Shown: piece by piece, positions 27,168-36,515 of the stretch | Position numbering within the stretch: position 1 is the first letter of the stretch | How the letters are laid out: every line of letters starts with the position of its first letter | Source of the DNA: Symsagittifera roscoffensis | Taxonomy: Eukaryota > Xenacoelomorpha > Acoela > Convolutidae | NCBI RefSeq assembly: GCF_963678635.1 | Contig: NC_087063.1 | Coordinates: forward strand, 77,771,617 to 77,835,616 | Length of the DNA stretch: 64,000 bases | Direction: 5' to 3' | Notes under the pieces: generated by a model | Told to the model about the DNA's origin: nothing | Databases searched by the model: none | Seen by the model: the letters and a program-made list of their open reading frames with translations, nothing else | Position numbers and translations under genes: made by a program

Positions 27168-27350
27168 CTTGAAGCATTGTCAAAAACATAATTACACTAT
27201 GAAACTTTAGAAAAAACTACAGCTCAATTACCGGAAACCAATTAAACCCCTCATCTTCAGAACAATCAACTTCATTTATTGGAATGAACCAAGATAATTA
27301 TGAACAAATTATCCTTTAAAAAGGAATCCACGCTTTTCGCTGAATTAGGT

Positions 27351-28740
27351 GGAAAATTAGTTTTCAATTTTGTTTGTTGGTCGACCAAAAAAAACTTTCC
27401 ACCCCTTAATAAAGTATTTTAGGATTAGTCAGCAAAAATAAACAAAAGAACAAAAATCAAGTCCTGAAAAGAGTCCTTTGACACTGCCAAAAGGGATTCC
27501 GTTGATCGCCTAGAATTCTTCATCTTAGCAGTTTTTTTTTAGAAAAATAATTGATCATCGTCCTAATCTTAATTGTAACCATGTTGAAGAAAAATAATGC
27601 AAAGTTAAAAAACAAGGAATAATTTGACATCAGAACAATAATTAAGAATTAAAGTTACTTGGAAAAATGGGTTAAAACTACAGTGCTGATTTGAATTAAC
27701 CGGACAAAACGCGTTAAACTTGAAAATTAAAACGGATTTTTCTCAAATTGGGTTAACTTAGGTGAAAACTTATGAAGACAAAACTTGCTTAAAATTTTAG
27801 CAAAATTAATATGGTGTAATTTGTTTTGCGAAATTCGGGCCCGAAATTTTACCCCGAAAATGGGTCATTTAGGCTTTTCTTAGTTAATCAAAAATTACGC
27901 CAAAAATACCCAGTCGATCACAGACTCAATTATGTCAAAGTGAGCCCCTTACGTAGCCCAACAAACTTTATGAAGGGTATAATCTCCAAAAAAATTGCAA
28001 GTTGTTTAAAAATTATTTTTAAATAAAAAGTTGGTGTTTTATATAGTAAAAATGACCTTTTTTGTCTATCAAACAAAAATAAATTAACTTATACAAAATT
28101 TTGGAGATTATACCCTTCATAAAGTTTGTTGGGCTACGTAAGGGGCTCACTTTGATATAATTATGTCTGTGATCGACTTGGTCTTTTGGGCGTAATTTTT
28201 GATTAACTAAGAAAAGCCAAAATGACCCATTTTTGGGGTAAAATTTTGGGCCCGAATTTCGCAAAACAAATTACATTATATTAATTCTGCTGAAATATTA
28301 AGATAGTTTTGTCGACATAAGTTTTCTCCTAAACTCAACCCAATTTGAGAAAAATACGTTTTAAATTTCAAGTTTAACGCGTTTTGTCCGGTTAATTCAA
28401 ATCAGCACTGTAGTTTTAACCCATTTTTCCAAGTAACTTTAATTCTTAATTATTGTTCTGATGTCAAATTATTCCTTGTTTTTTAACTTTGCATTATTTT
28501 TCTTCAACATGGTTGCAATTAAGATTAGGACGATGATCAATTATTTTTCTAAAAAAAAACTGCTAAGATGAAGAATTCTAGGCGATCAACGGAATCCCTT
28601 TTGGCAGTGCCAAAGGACTCTTTTCAGGACTTGATTTTTGTTCTTTTGTTTATTTTTGCTGACTAATCCTAAAATACTTTATTAAGGGGTGGAAAGTTTT
28701 TTTTGGTCGACCAACAAACAAAATTGAAAACTAATTTTCC
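27351..28740. repeat. 1.39 kb palindrome (inverted duplication)
   Basis: 27351-27990 and 28099-28740 are reverse complements around a ~108 bp spacer. The left arm starts GGAAAATTAGTTTTC and the right arm ends with its complement. The arms include a MITE (27681-28410) plus about 330 bp of flanking DNA on each side. In copy B the right-hand flank is not inverted, so here an inverted duplication of the left flank was added. A second, partial MITE right end follows at about 28757-28836. Confidence 0.85.
27681..28410. mobile_element. palindromic TA-flanked MITE, copy A
   Basis: Starts CAGTGCTGATTT and ends with its complement AAATCAGCACTG (allowing for one variant base), flanked by TA on both sides as in Tc1/mariner-type insertions. 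Nearly the whole 730 bp is self-complementary. Both arms contain the same AATTCGGGCCCGAAATTTTA stretch and can give a short peptide on either strand, but no transposase is present. Confidence 0.75.
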
Positions 28741-29010
28741 AAACTAACGCGTACTTCTCTAAACCCAATTTGAGAAGTAAGCGTTTTAAATTTCAAGTTG
28801 AACGCGTTTTGTCCGGTTAAATTTAAATCAGCACTGTATTTTTGCAATTGACTAAGTCACATCATTTCTGAGAAAGAGCTTTTGAATTTAATCCTCTCTT
28901 CTCCTACAACTGTCTGTTGCTGTCTCTCGTCTTAAATATATCACAGAGACATGTTATGTCTTTCTAAAACAGATGAAGATCATTTTCTAGCTGCACAACT
29001 CACAGCTGCA
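28741..29010. other. right flank of copy A, no gene
   Basis: Partial duplicate of the MITE right end to CAGCACTGTA (28838), then DNA shared with 38888-39052 of copy B (ends near CTCACAG). No coding sequence was found. Confidence 0.6.
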
Positions 29011-29214
29011 CATTCTGTACTTCGCTATTCATTAATTTAACCATTCGGCAGAACGTTAAAGCTTATTAAATCTTTTTCCAACATTTGGTTTTAGGCTGCG
29101 CGTACATTGTCTCAGAAAAATCATAACCTAAGTGAAAGACGACAAAAGACAAATTAATGCTGCTCCGTTCCTTTTGTCTGTTTTGATTTCCTTCCAGTGT
29201 AGCATATTTACTCA

Positions 29215-29540
29215 ATCAAAGTACGGGGCATTCACATTTTTGTTGTTCCAAATCCAGTAATATCGCTGCTTACCTTTCTGAATTTCAACGGTAAAATTTT
29301 GCTTTGGTGTCAGTCTTTATAAAACAACCGGATGTTTTCAAGTTATCGAGTGTTTTTTCATCTGACAAGATAAAAATACTAAATATGACTACAATTTGGT
29401 TGACAAGTATGGTGTGGATCGTAAAGAAAACTCAATCATTACAGAGCTTAAATCAATTTCGAATATACCAAAGAAGTAAGATTTCAATAATATGAAACCT
29501 TGTTCACGTGAACGACAGCAATAACTTGGTCGAATACATG
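29215..29540 (-). pseudogene. RING/B-box gene remnant, copy B, distal piece
   Basis: Matches 25450-25750 of copy A, with the same WIWNNKN and IFEIDLSSVMIEF remnants on the minus strand. It carries about 28 bp (near 29341-29368) absent from copy A. It is interrupted by the gypsy insertion at 29541 and continues at 35065. Confidence 0.7.
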
Positions 29541-29795
29541 TGTGATATGCGTTGCGATATCAGTTGAAAACAAGTTGTAATTCAATACTGTATTTTGAAT
29601 ATTGAACTTAGGTTTTTTTTTTTTGTTTTGTTAGTGTACTGAGAGCTAGATCAATGTTACGAACTCTGATCTCTCACTTATTCTCAATGTCATCACTCAC
29701 TATGACCTTGAGCATACCATAAAAGTAATGATTAAGCACCATAGGTTAACTGTACATACATAGACAAATACTGCTACTGCAGTAGCGGTATGACA
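29541..29795 (-). repeat. 3' LTR of gypsy element (255 bp)
   Basis: On the minus strand it runs TGTCATACCGC...GCATATCACA, with TG...CA ends. It matches 34807-35064 with scattered substitutions and indels, chiefly in a T-rich tract near 29612-29632. Confidence 0.93.
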
Positions 29796-29805
29796 CACCC
29801 CCCTC
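29796..29805 (-). other. polypurine tract
   Basis: Minus strand GAGGGGGGTG immediately upstream of the 3' LTR, the expected position for plus-strand priming. Confidence 0.7.
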
Positions 29806-29919
29806 GGTGGAAGAAATAAATTATACAACATAAGTAGGATAATTTATTTAAAAAGAGTTCAATATACTCAGTTCATAGGAAAGTCTCTTGGTTAATTGAC
29901 GATTTAGTTTATGGAATTC

Positions 29920-30840
29920 TCAGTTTTCTTCCAACTCTATTTCCCAACTCGGGTTCCAATCGACTCCTTCGTCTAGTGTAGCATACCCGAATTTTCGCAT
30001 GAGAAGGTGTCTTTCGAGTCGTCGCACTTTTGATTCCATTGGTCTGTCGCTTCGATCTTTGAAATCTCTCATTTGATTTCTGTATTCTTTAAGTGCTTCC
30101 TTCAGAAGACCTCCACCTGTGAGATTTTCTGATATCTCTTTAATTGAATGCTTTATCGGGTCTCCAAAGCGTTTAGGTTCCTTGTTTTTCGTTTGCCTGG
30201 AGCTTCGTCTGATACCCGACTCTTCAGTACTCGACTCGTCCGAAAATCCTTGTGGTGGTTCGAAAGTTGTATCCTTTTCCGAAATTTGTTGGGGATTTCC
30301 TCGAATTTCGTCCGCAACTCGCTGTACTCCTCTTTTTAGCAATTGGTCCGCGTACTTCTCCCATTCGGACGGTGCTAAATTGCGATTGTGGAATGTGTCG
30401 ACTATGTCCTCTAGGTGAGTGTGGGAGTCAATACATTTCAATTTTGACCGCTGTTTTGTTTTCGGTGTAGAACTGGACTGAATTTTGGTGTCTACTTTTT
30501 CCGGCTTAGAGGTCGATTGCTCCTGTTCCGGGTTGACTGCCGTCGCAGTTTGGCTTGTCCCCTGTTGCTGCTTGTTTCGGCTTTTCTTTTCCTTCCCGTT
30601 CTTCTCCGACTTGTTGGTGTTGTTTTCCTCTATAGTTGATTTTGGGCCCGCCAAATTGGGTTTTGCTCTTTTGACTGCCAAGTTCAGACCTCCCCCGGCT
30701 TCTGTGCCCTTTGAAGTCACTATTGTTTAGCTCTTTTGAAAGCGCTCTATGGGATTCATTGTATCTGCGATCTCCATTTCATCTTGGAGTTCGTCCTCTG
30801 ATCCCAGCTCCTCGAGTAAATCTGGAGAACTGATCCTCTT
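29920..30840 (-). pseudogene. gypsy element 3' ORF, part 2
   Basis: The minus-strand frame is open from about 30840 to a stop at 29920, broken by a TAA near 30732. The nominal start at 30720 is GTG, so this is the continuation of the frame beginning at 31112. The product is charged and low in complexity (KSEKNGKEKKSRNKQQQGTS), then has a segment IDSHTHLEDIVDTF, then RRSSRQTKNKEPKRFGDPI, reminiscent of the basic tails that follow gypsy integrases. It ends WNPSWEIELEEN. No integrase HHCC or DDE motif and no envelope-like signal or membrane segment is present. Role unknown; it may be a structural or accessory protein. Confidence 0.5.
30512..30685 (-). repeat. 174-bp source of an internal inverted duplication
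   Basis: The reverse complement of this stretch lies at 33474-33648 in the same element, with only a few differences (for example near 33634 and 33645). Confidence 0.9.
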
Positions 30841-31112
30841 AAACTTTTTTGTAGGTTCCAACGATGGACTTTTACTCGTGCTACATGTCGTGTTTCACTG
30901 TCGGAGCTATCCCTGTTTTTCCGGCCCCCTCGAATTATTTTTCTTGTACGCTGAACTGTCTCTGTGATCTCCTCCTCTTCCGAAAGTTCGTTTGTGTTGG
31001 ATAGTGAGCGGTTCCACTTTGGGTCCATTAGACTCTCTTCGCGTTCCTCATTCCGCCATTCTTGTGGTGAGCTCGACCACCAGTCGTATGATCTGTTTCC
31101 GTTTCCTGACAT
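30756..31112 (-). pseudogene. gypsy element 3' ORF, part 1
   Basis: ATG-started frame of 118 codons. The first ~80 residues are acidic/basic and polar (DWWSSSPQEWRNEEREESL). After residue ~80 the neighbouring frame looks more protein-like (KSPSLEPTKKFKRISSPDLLEEL) and continues into the 29920-30840 frame, so a frameshift near 30870 is likely. It sits where a gypsy element would normally carry its integrase or a downstream gene. No family recognised. Confidence 0.45.
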
Positions 31113-31503
31113 CTCGATCCTTGAGTCTGTTTTTTTTTTAAATTTCCGGTACTGGTTGTTTTATGATTTTGAAATTATTTAAGACTGACTGTTTGTTGGG
31201 TTGATTTGACGAAAAAGTGATTTGTTTATGTTGAACTGTTGTGTTTTGCTGTTTTTGCAGTCGTGAAAACTGTTTTCTTTCGTTCCGGTCGAGCTTTGTT
31301 CGGTTTTGACCGTTTTGGTTGCTATAGCAACCATTACTTGATGACTGTTTCTTAGCATTCCTTCTAGAACATTCTAGAACGTTTTCGTTCCGGTTGAGCG
31401 ACCCAATTTCTTTAAGCCTACTGTTCCAGCAGTCGAACGCTTCATGAAAGGAGTTTATTGTCGCTACTACAAACTTTTCGTCTAATTCTTATTCGGGCTA
31501 GGG
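31113..31503 (-). other. pol linker remnant downstream of RNase H
   Basis: The minus-strand frame is open from about 31485 to 31145 with a polar asparagine/glutamine-rich reading (for example SRLQKQQNTTVQHKQ), resembling the linker that precedes integrase in gypsy pol. It ends in a stop, and no integrase follows. Confidence 0.4.
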
Positions 31504-32007
31504 ATCATTGAAGGGATCACGCGATAAATAATCAACTATGCCCATGTCCCTCCCCGGAATGTGAACTATTTTGAACTGATATGGCAGTAACCGGTCAACC
31601 CACCGGGTTAAACGTGATTGGTAGGTCTTGTTCTATTTGTTGACATCCAATGCTGTTGTAAGCGCTTTATGGTCAGTTGCAATGATAAATGGTTTCATCA
31701 GGAGGTAGTGTTTATATCTATCTACTGCCCAAACAACTGCCAATAACTCCAATTCATTTGTTGAATATTTTTTCTCTTGGGCATTTAGGTATCGGGATGC
31801 GAATGAAATTGGGACCCACAGGACTTCATCATTTTGTTGTTCTAAAGTAGCCCCTAACCCATCATGGCTAGCATCGCATTTAACTCGTGTTTCTCGAGTC
31901 GCATCGTAATAATGTACTTTTGTTATACTTGCCACAGCTTCTTTTATAGCAGTAAACACTACTGTGTGTTCCTCCCCCCACTCAAATTTTTTCACCGGGA
32001 GTTTCAT
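31504..32007 (-). pseudogene. gypsy RNase H (interrupted)
   Basis: Reads MKLPVKKFEWGEEH, then the RNase H core VKCDASHDGLGATLEQ, YSTNELELLAVVWAV and ATDHKAL. A TAG (about 31633) interrupts the protein. The same frame continues with TYQSRLTRWVDRLLPYQF and HIPGRDMGIVDYLSRDP to another TAG near 31502, which is the normal end of the RNase H region (the VDYLSR-type motif). Acts on the RNA strand of RNA:DNA hybrids during reverse transcription. It follows RT after a single in-frame TAA. Confidence 0.88.
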
Positions 32008-32013
32008 GTTTTT

Positions 32014-33033
32014 TTACTTTTTCTTTTGATTCTCTTCTTTTAGAAGTGGTCTGAATTTTTCAGTCAGACTTGCTGCGTTAGGTATAAATTTAGCTAACTG
32101 ATTTATGCTTCCCAGGAATGACCTTAGCTGTTTAAGCGATTTCGGCGGGTTCAAATTTACTACCGCTTCCGTTTTAGTGATTTTTGGTCTAACTCCTGCT
32201 TCTGAGAGATGATGACCCAACCAATTCACTTCTTGTTTGAAAAATTCGCATTTTGATAGTTTCAATGCCAAATTTTCCGCATCCAATTTTTTTAATACTG
32301 CTTCTACCAAGTTTGCATGTTCAATTTCACTTCCCTTTGACACAATAAGTATGTCATCCAGAAAACAGAACGTGTTTTTAGCGTGGTTGATGGTTCTATC
32401 CATAGCCTTTTGAAATTCAGCTGGCATATCTGCTAAACCGTAGAACCCTGTCAAGAACCTGTAGGTTCCAGTTGCTTTTCCACCAACAATGTTGAAGTTG
32501 CATTGTCTAGCTGTATCAGCAGCCAATTTTAATTGACTGTACGCATATTTCAAATCTAACACCAAAAAATATAGCGTACCCTTTTTATTTTCAGTTACAA
32601 TCTGGCTTACCCCATCAATGAGTTCATCTACATTTGGCATTTGGTATTTGTTTTTGAACAATTGTCTATTGATTGGTTTTGCATCCATTGCCAATTTTAT
32701 TGAGTCGTCCTTCTTTACTGTTATCACAATCGGAGCGATAAAGCAATCACTTGTACATTTATCAAGTTTTGTTAAATGACTTTCTGTCAACAACTTCTCG
32801 ATTTCTTTTTCGACTTTATCTTTTATGTGAATTGGGATTCTTCTCCCCTTTTCTTGAATCGGACATAATGGATATTTAAATTTTGAACTGACAATAAGAT
32901 TTTTCGAAATGCCTTGTCTTTCAAATAGGTTTTTAAATTGAGTGAAAAAATTTTCTTTCCAACCTTCTGACTGCTCGCACATGAGCACGTCAAACCTGGT
33001 GAGTTCCTTGGGCGCTGGTTTTTGTGTAGTCAC
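32014..33033 (-). pseudogene. gypsy reverse transcriptase
   Basis: 339 codons with the ordered RT motifs: KEIEKLLTESHLTKL, MDAKPINRQL, YFLVLDLKYAYSQL, TGFYGLADMPAEFQKAMD, and the catalytic box FLDD at residues 224-227 (the YxDD position). Then come WLGHHLSEAGVRP and LRSFLGSINQLAKFIPNA of the thumb/connection. It would copy element RNA into cDNA. The frame differs from that of the upstream protease fragment (overlap 32990-33033), implying a frameshift. It ends at a TAA (32014-32016) inside an A-rich run, directly before RNase H in the same frame. Hence broken as part of pol. Confidence 0.9.
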
Positions 33034-33451
33034 TATTCCCTTGTCCTTGCAAATCTAGTCCCATGATACATCTAGTTTTTCGTTCTGATACCAGAAAGGT
33101 GGCGCCCTTTACCTCCCAGCCCGCTGACCTCAGATTGGTTTTTAGGGCTCCCAGTATACTGATCGGTTGTTTGTTGTAGTCCACGAATTTGGTTTGTAAA
33201 TTCAGTTTATCGGACGGTATGAATCTTACTTTGTTTGATTTTTCCATAATTTCCTTTGTTGTCGCCCAGTTGAGAAATGAAACTGGACTTCCAGTGTCCA
33301 CTCTTAAATGATTTATCTGGTTATCTATTCGTACCATGGCCTTTAGTGATTTTACACGATTCAATGTTGGATCGCGAATCGAATCTATTTTCTGAACTCG
33401 TACCATTTTTCCGTTTGGTTTGTTCCTCATTTCGTTGATTCGGTCTTTCAC
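32990..33451 (-). pseudogene. gypsy aspartic protease
   Basis: 153 codons with the retropepsin active-site motif DTGSPVSF (Asp52) and a C-terminal CIMGLDLQ segment matching the (I/L)GLD motif of the family. It would process Gag-Pol. The upstream part of the frame is disrupted by the inverted 174-bp segment, so no uninterrupted gag-pro fusion can be made. The C-terminal end is shifted relative to RT. Confidence 0.82.
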
Positions 33452-33473
33452 ATACTTTGAAACTCTCTCGTCT

Positions 33474-33648
33474 GAACTTGGCAGTCAAAAGAGCAAAACC
33501 CAATTTGGCGGGCCCAAAATCAACTATAGAGGAAAACAACACCAACAAGTCGGAGAAGAACGGGAAGGAAAAGAAAAGCCGAAACAAGCAGCAACAGGGG
33601 ACAAGCCAAACTGCGACGGCAGTCAACCCGGAACACGAGCAATAGACA
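33474..33648 (+). repeat. inverted copy of the element's own 3' ORF segment
   Basis: Reverse complement of 30512-30685 lying between gag and protease. The last Gag residues (SIARVPG) and the Gag stop at 33623 are encoded by this inserted antisense sequence, so the natural C-terminus of Gag and the N-terminal side of protease are lost or altered. Confidence 0.9.
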
Positions 33649-34807
33649 TAACTTCAAATTCGCTGCATGACCCAACACCTTCACTTATCTGATCGCATTC
33701 CTCTACCGATCCTTCCGAGTCTTCCGCAACTTCACTTACTTGTTGGGATCTGCACATTTTAGCGAAATGATTGGGTTTGCCACAGTGTTTACAGGTCTTC
33801 CCCATCGCTGGACAACTTTTCAGGTGTCCCTGTTCAAACGTCCTTCCACATCTATTACATGGTTTTGTTTTCATGTTTTGATTCTTGTTATTGTTTTGTC
33901 TTTTATTTGATTCCCTTCTATTTGGAGTTTTGGTTGTCCCCGCCAAATTCCTAACTGCCATTACAGGTTCTTGTTTTAATCTCACACCCGAGATGTAATT
34001 GCTACTTGATCCCCCTGTAGCCGCAGCATTAGTCTTTTGAAACGCCATTGTGGTTAACTTGCTATGTTCGAATTTTATAGCCCTTTTCAGAACCTCCTCC
34101 GGATCTAGAGTCTCAAATGTCAACGTGTCCTGCAAGGTCATGTTTTTCATTTTTGAAATGAACAGGTCTCGGACTATTTCATTTTCCAATGCTCCCAGTT
34201 CTGATCGGGCTGCTTGTGCAGTTAACGCTGCGTGAAATGATTCCAGAGATTCTCCAGATTCTTGCATTCTCGTAAATAACTTGTATCTTTCGTATGTTAC
34301 ACATTTTACCTTTTGAAACGAGACTTCTGCCAAATCTGTTATTTCCCTGAACGTCATTTTCGATATTTCAGCATGCGGGTTCTTTTGTAGAAATCTCTTC
34401 TTTCCCTCTGTACCCAAAGACAAAAATAATCTGGGCACCAATTTATTTTGTACTTCGTTGTAGAAGACATTGTGTCCGACTCGTGGTCCTCTTGTCTGTC
34501 TCTCTTCGTTCTCCAATACTACTCTATCCATTGCTAGCTTATCTCTAAGAATCCTAGCGTTCCTCGCATCTTCATTCTCCCCGTCTCTGGGTGTTTCAGG
34601 GCGTGGTGGTGGTTCCTCTAATATATCTTTTGGTTCTTCCAAAATAATCTCTGGGTTCACATTTTCTTTGACCGTAACCGCCATGAGAAATTGTTCGAAC
34701 CAGATTTTGAATTGCCACTGAGGGTCTAGATTCGCTGACGCCCAAAATACCGGAATTCCCATATCCGTTCTGTTATCTTGATCTGCGAATCCTGCTGGCT
34801 GCGCCAT
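33623..34807 (-). CDS. gypsy Gag polyprotein, 394 aa
   Basis: Intact frame with a capsid-like helical middle (residues ~90-270, including the DTLTFETLDPEEVLKRAIKF segment) and two zinc knuckles near the C-terminus. These are an unusual CNRC..H..C (317-332) and a canonical CX2CX4HX4C (CKHCGKPNHFAKMC, 339-352). It packages element RNA into particles. Odd: the A of the first ATG is the last base of the LTR and the next 20 nt are the primer-binding site, so translation from Met1 would need almost no leader. Met16 (34762) is an alternative start. The C-terminus is replaced by sequence from the inverted repeat. Confidence 0.85.
   Translation of the reverse strand: MAQPAGFADQDNRTDMGIPVFWASANLDPQWQFKIWFEQFLMAVTVKENVNPEIILEEPKDILEEPPPRPETPRDGENEDARNARILRDKLAMDRVVLENEERQTRGPRVGHNVFYNEVQNKLVPRLFLSLGTEGKKRFLQKNPHAEISKMTFREITDLAEVSFQKVKCVTYERYKLFTRMQESGESLESFHAALTAQAARSELGALENEIVRDLFISKMKNMTLQDTLTFETLDPEEVLKRAIKFEHSKLTTMAFQKTNAAATGGSSSNYISGVRLKQEPVMAVRNLAGTTKTPNRRESNKRQNNNKNQNMKTKPCNRCGRTFEQGHLKSCPAMGKTCKHCGKPNHFAKMCRSQQVSEVAEDSEGSVEECDQISEGVGSCSEFEVMSIARVPG
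34787..34806 (-). other. primer-binding site, tRNA-Ser-like
   Basis: Minus-strand TGGCGCAGCCAGCAGGATTC begins at the base following the LTR CA end. The TGGCGCAG...GGAT layout is that of the tRNA-Ser primer sites known for the 17.6/297 gypsy group. The exact tRNA match was not checked. Confidence 0.65.
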
Positions 34808-35064
34808 GTGATATGCGTTGCGATATCAGTTGAAAACAAGTTGTAATTCAATATTGTATTTTGAATATTGAATTTAGGTTTTCTTATTCTTTTGTTTTGT
34901 TGTTGTACTGAGAGCTAGATCAATATTACGAACTCTGATCTCTCACTTATTCTCAATATCATCACTCACTATGACCTTGAGCATACCATAAAAGTAATGA
35001 TTAAGCACCATAGGTTAACTGTACATACATAGACAAATACTGCTACTGCAGTAGCGGTATGACA
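34807..35064 (-). repeat. 5' LTR of gypsy element (258 bp)
   Basis: TG...CA ends on the minus strand, followed by the PBS and preceded by the ACATG target duplication (35065-35069). Promoter and polyadenylation signals within it were not resolved. Confidence 0.93.
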
Positions 35065-35280
35065 ACATGCTTCGACTGAGTTGTGATATCAACTTCATTG
35101 TCAGAATTATTTCTCAAAAACAGTACACGCAGTTTTGAACTGTTCATGGCAACTTTTATTTCGGTATCGCAAAAACTTGTTTGAGTTTCCATCTCGAAGT
35201 CAGTACACGCAGTTCTGAACTGTTAGTCGCAACTTTTATTTCGGTATCGCAATATTTTATTTGAGTTTCCACCTCGAATT
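35065..35280 (-). pseudogene. RING/B-box gene remnant, copy B, TQT-region piece
   Basis: Continuation of the pseudogene interrupted by the gypsy element. It matches 25746-25975 with the same two ~85-bp METQT-type repeats on the minus strand. Confidence 0.65.
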
Positions 35281-35443
35281 TGTTCATCTCAGCTAGCAAA
35301 GCTGTTTACGCTTAAATTCTTAAAAAAACTAAAAAAGAACTATCACTACAAAACTAGAACAAAATGCGTAATGACACAGATTTTTACCACGTAATTTTTA
35401 AATAAAAACTACAACAGGCTTCTAAGTTTAATTTACAACATTT

Positions 35444-36489
35444 CAGTGTTTTCCCGTGCGAACTAATTTTCGTGTTTGAGATAATCGAAACAATTTTTTC
35501 CCGCTAAATTCTGCAATGCTCATTTTTCTAAACACTATCTGGTCTCATATCAAACACGGACTCCAAATTGAAACTTTTGTCGAAAATTGATGTTAAATAA
35601 AAGAGAATTGGTGGATCAAATTTGGTCCAATAAATACTAATTCATTTTTTTTTAGTTGGGCAGTCTTGTGCTTGTGTCTATCAAGAATAGTCTACCCAGC
35701 AACTGATATCTTTTATTGTCTTAGTCGTAGCCTACAAATGATTTCATATACATTATTCTCTTCATTATTTAAGATATTTCTAGGAAATAAGTTGAACGTC
35801 CAAAAATTCACCAAAGACAATCATAACCTTTCAAGTTAAGATGGCGTAAATACCAGGAAACCTGTTTTTCAAATCGTTTCATAAAAAGCTTTAAGTTCAT
35901 TATCAAATTATTCATAAAAAACACAATTTGATAAAAACAGATTGTCATCGTTACAGCCCCCATATAGGCATTTCTTCGGTTTTCTTAAACGAAATTTTTC
36001 ATGACTACTGTCAAATTAATAAGAATTTACCTACTTCCCTAGGTTTTCTGTATATTGCTCTCGTATCTGGTATTATGGCCAAATGCTATGCAAAAAACAC
36101 ATTGGATAAATTTTTTATTACTCATTAAAACCAAAGGTTAAAGCAAAAAGTTAACATATGCGTCGAATGGGAGAAAAAATAAAGCTACCATCTCTTTGGA
36201 GTTTGAATTGTTATATAATTTGAAATCTACTTGTACCTTGACACAAATTAGAAGCTTTCATTGCTATCCAAAAAAAGAGTGTTTTCCTACCGACCATCTT
36301 TTTTTGGCTAAAACTATGACTTCCTCGCTTTTCGTTTTCTCTCACCTTTGTCTCTGATTGTTGATCTAGTCGAGGAGAAGTGTGAGGGGTTACATTGTGT
36401 ATTAATTGTGCCGGAATGTCTATTCTATTTGACTGCTTGAGTCTTTTAGTCTTCGTACCAATCACCTTTTTAGTGCCGTACCATGGCAA
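35444..36489 (-). pseudogene. two-exon gene remnant, copy B
   Basis: Same remnants as 26124-27167: exon 2 end at 35444-35580 and exon 1 region at about 36290-36489. A 92-codon frame here and in copy A is open by chance in a frame different from the functional exon (the functional frame has stops), so it is not a gene by itself. Confidence 0.7.
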
Positions 36490-36515
36490 CTTGAAGCATT
36501 GTCGAAAAACATAAT

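Larger units (their letters stand above)
25203..29010. repeat. decayed tandem gene unit, copy A
   Basis: First of three copies of a two-gene unit. It holds remnants of the RING/B-box gene (C-terminal part) and of the two-exon gene, then a MITE inside a large palindrome. It is near-identical to copy B (29011-39052) outside that copy's two insertions. It is clearly homologous, but diverged, to the intact unit at 39554-43143. It has the pre-insertion (empty) sites for both mobile elements found in copy B: ACATGCTTCG at about 25746 and ATAATTACAC at about 27189. Confidence 0.85.
29541..35064 (-). mobile_element. Ty3/gypsy LTR retrotransposon, defective, 5.5 kb
   Basis: Two LTRs (29541-29795 and 34807-35064), flanked by the 5-bp target duplication ACATG (29536-29540 and 35065-35069). 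Copy A has the single uninterrupted ACATG site. Coding order on the minus strand is gag, protease, RT, RNase H, as in Ty3/gypsy. A 17.6/297-type tRNA-Ser-like primer site abuts the 5' LTR. Defects: no integrase could be found, RT and RNase H carry in-frame stops, PR and RT are in different frames, and a 174-bp stretch of the 3' ORF has been inserted inverted between gag and protease. The LTRs differ at a modest number of sites, so the insertion is not brand new. Confidence 0.93.

Noticed and set aside
27826-28264. MRNSGPKFYP... peptides on both strands (also 38302-38739)
   Set aside because: They come from the two arms of a palindromic MITE; conservation reflects copy identity, not coding.
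36211-36489. 92-codon minus-strand ORF conserved in copies A and B
   Set aside because: It lies in a frame different from the homologous exon 1 of the intact gene; openness in both copies is due to their recent duplication.
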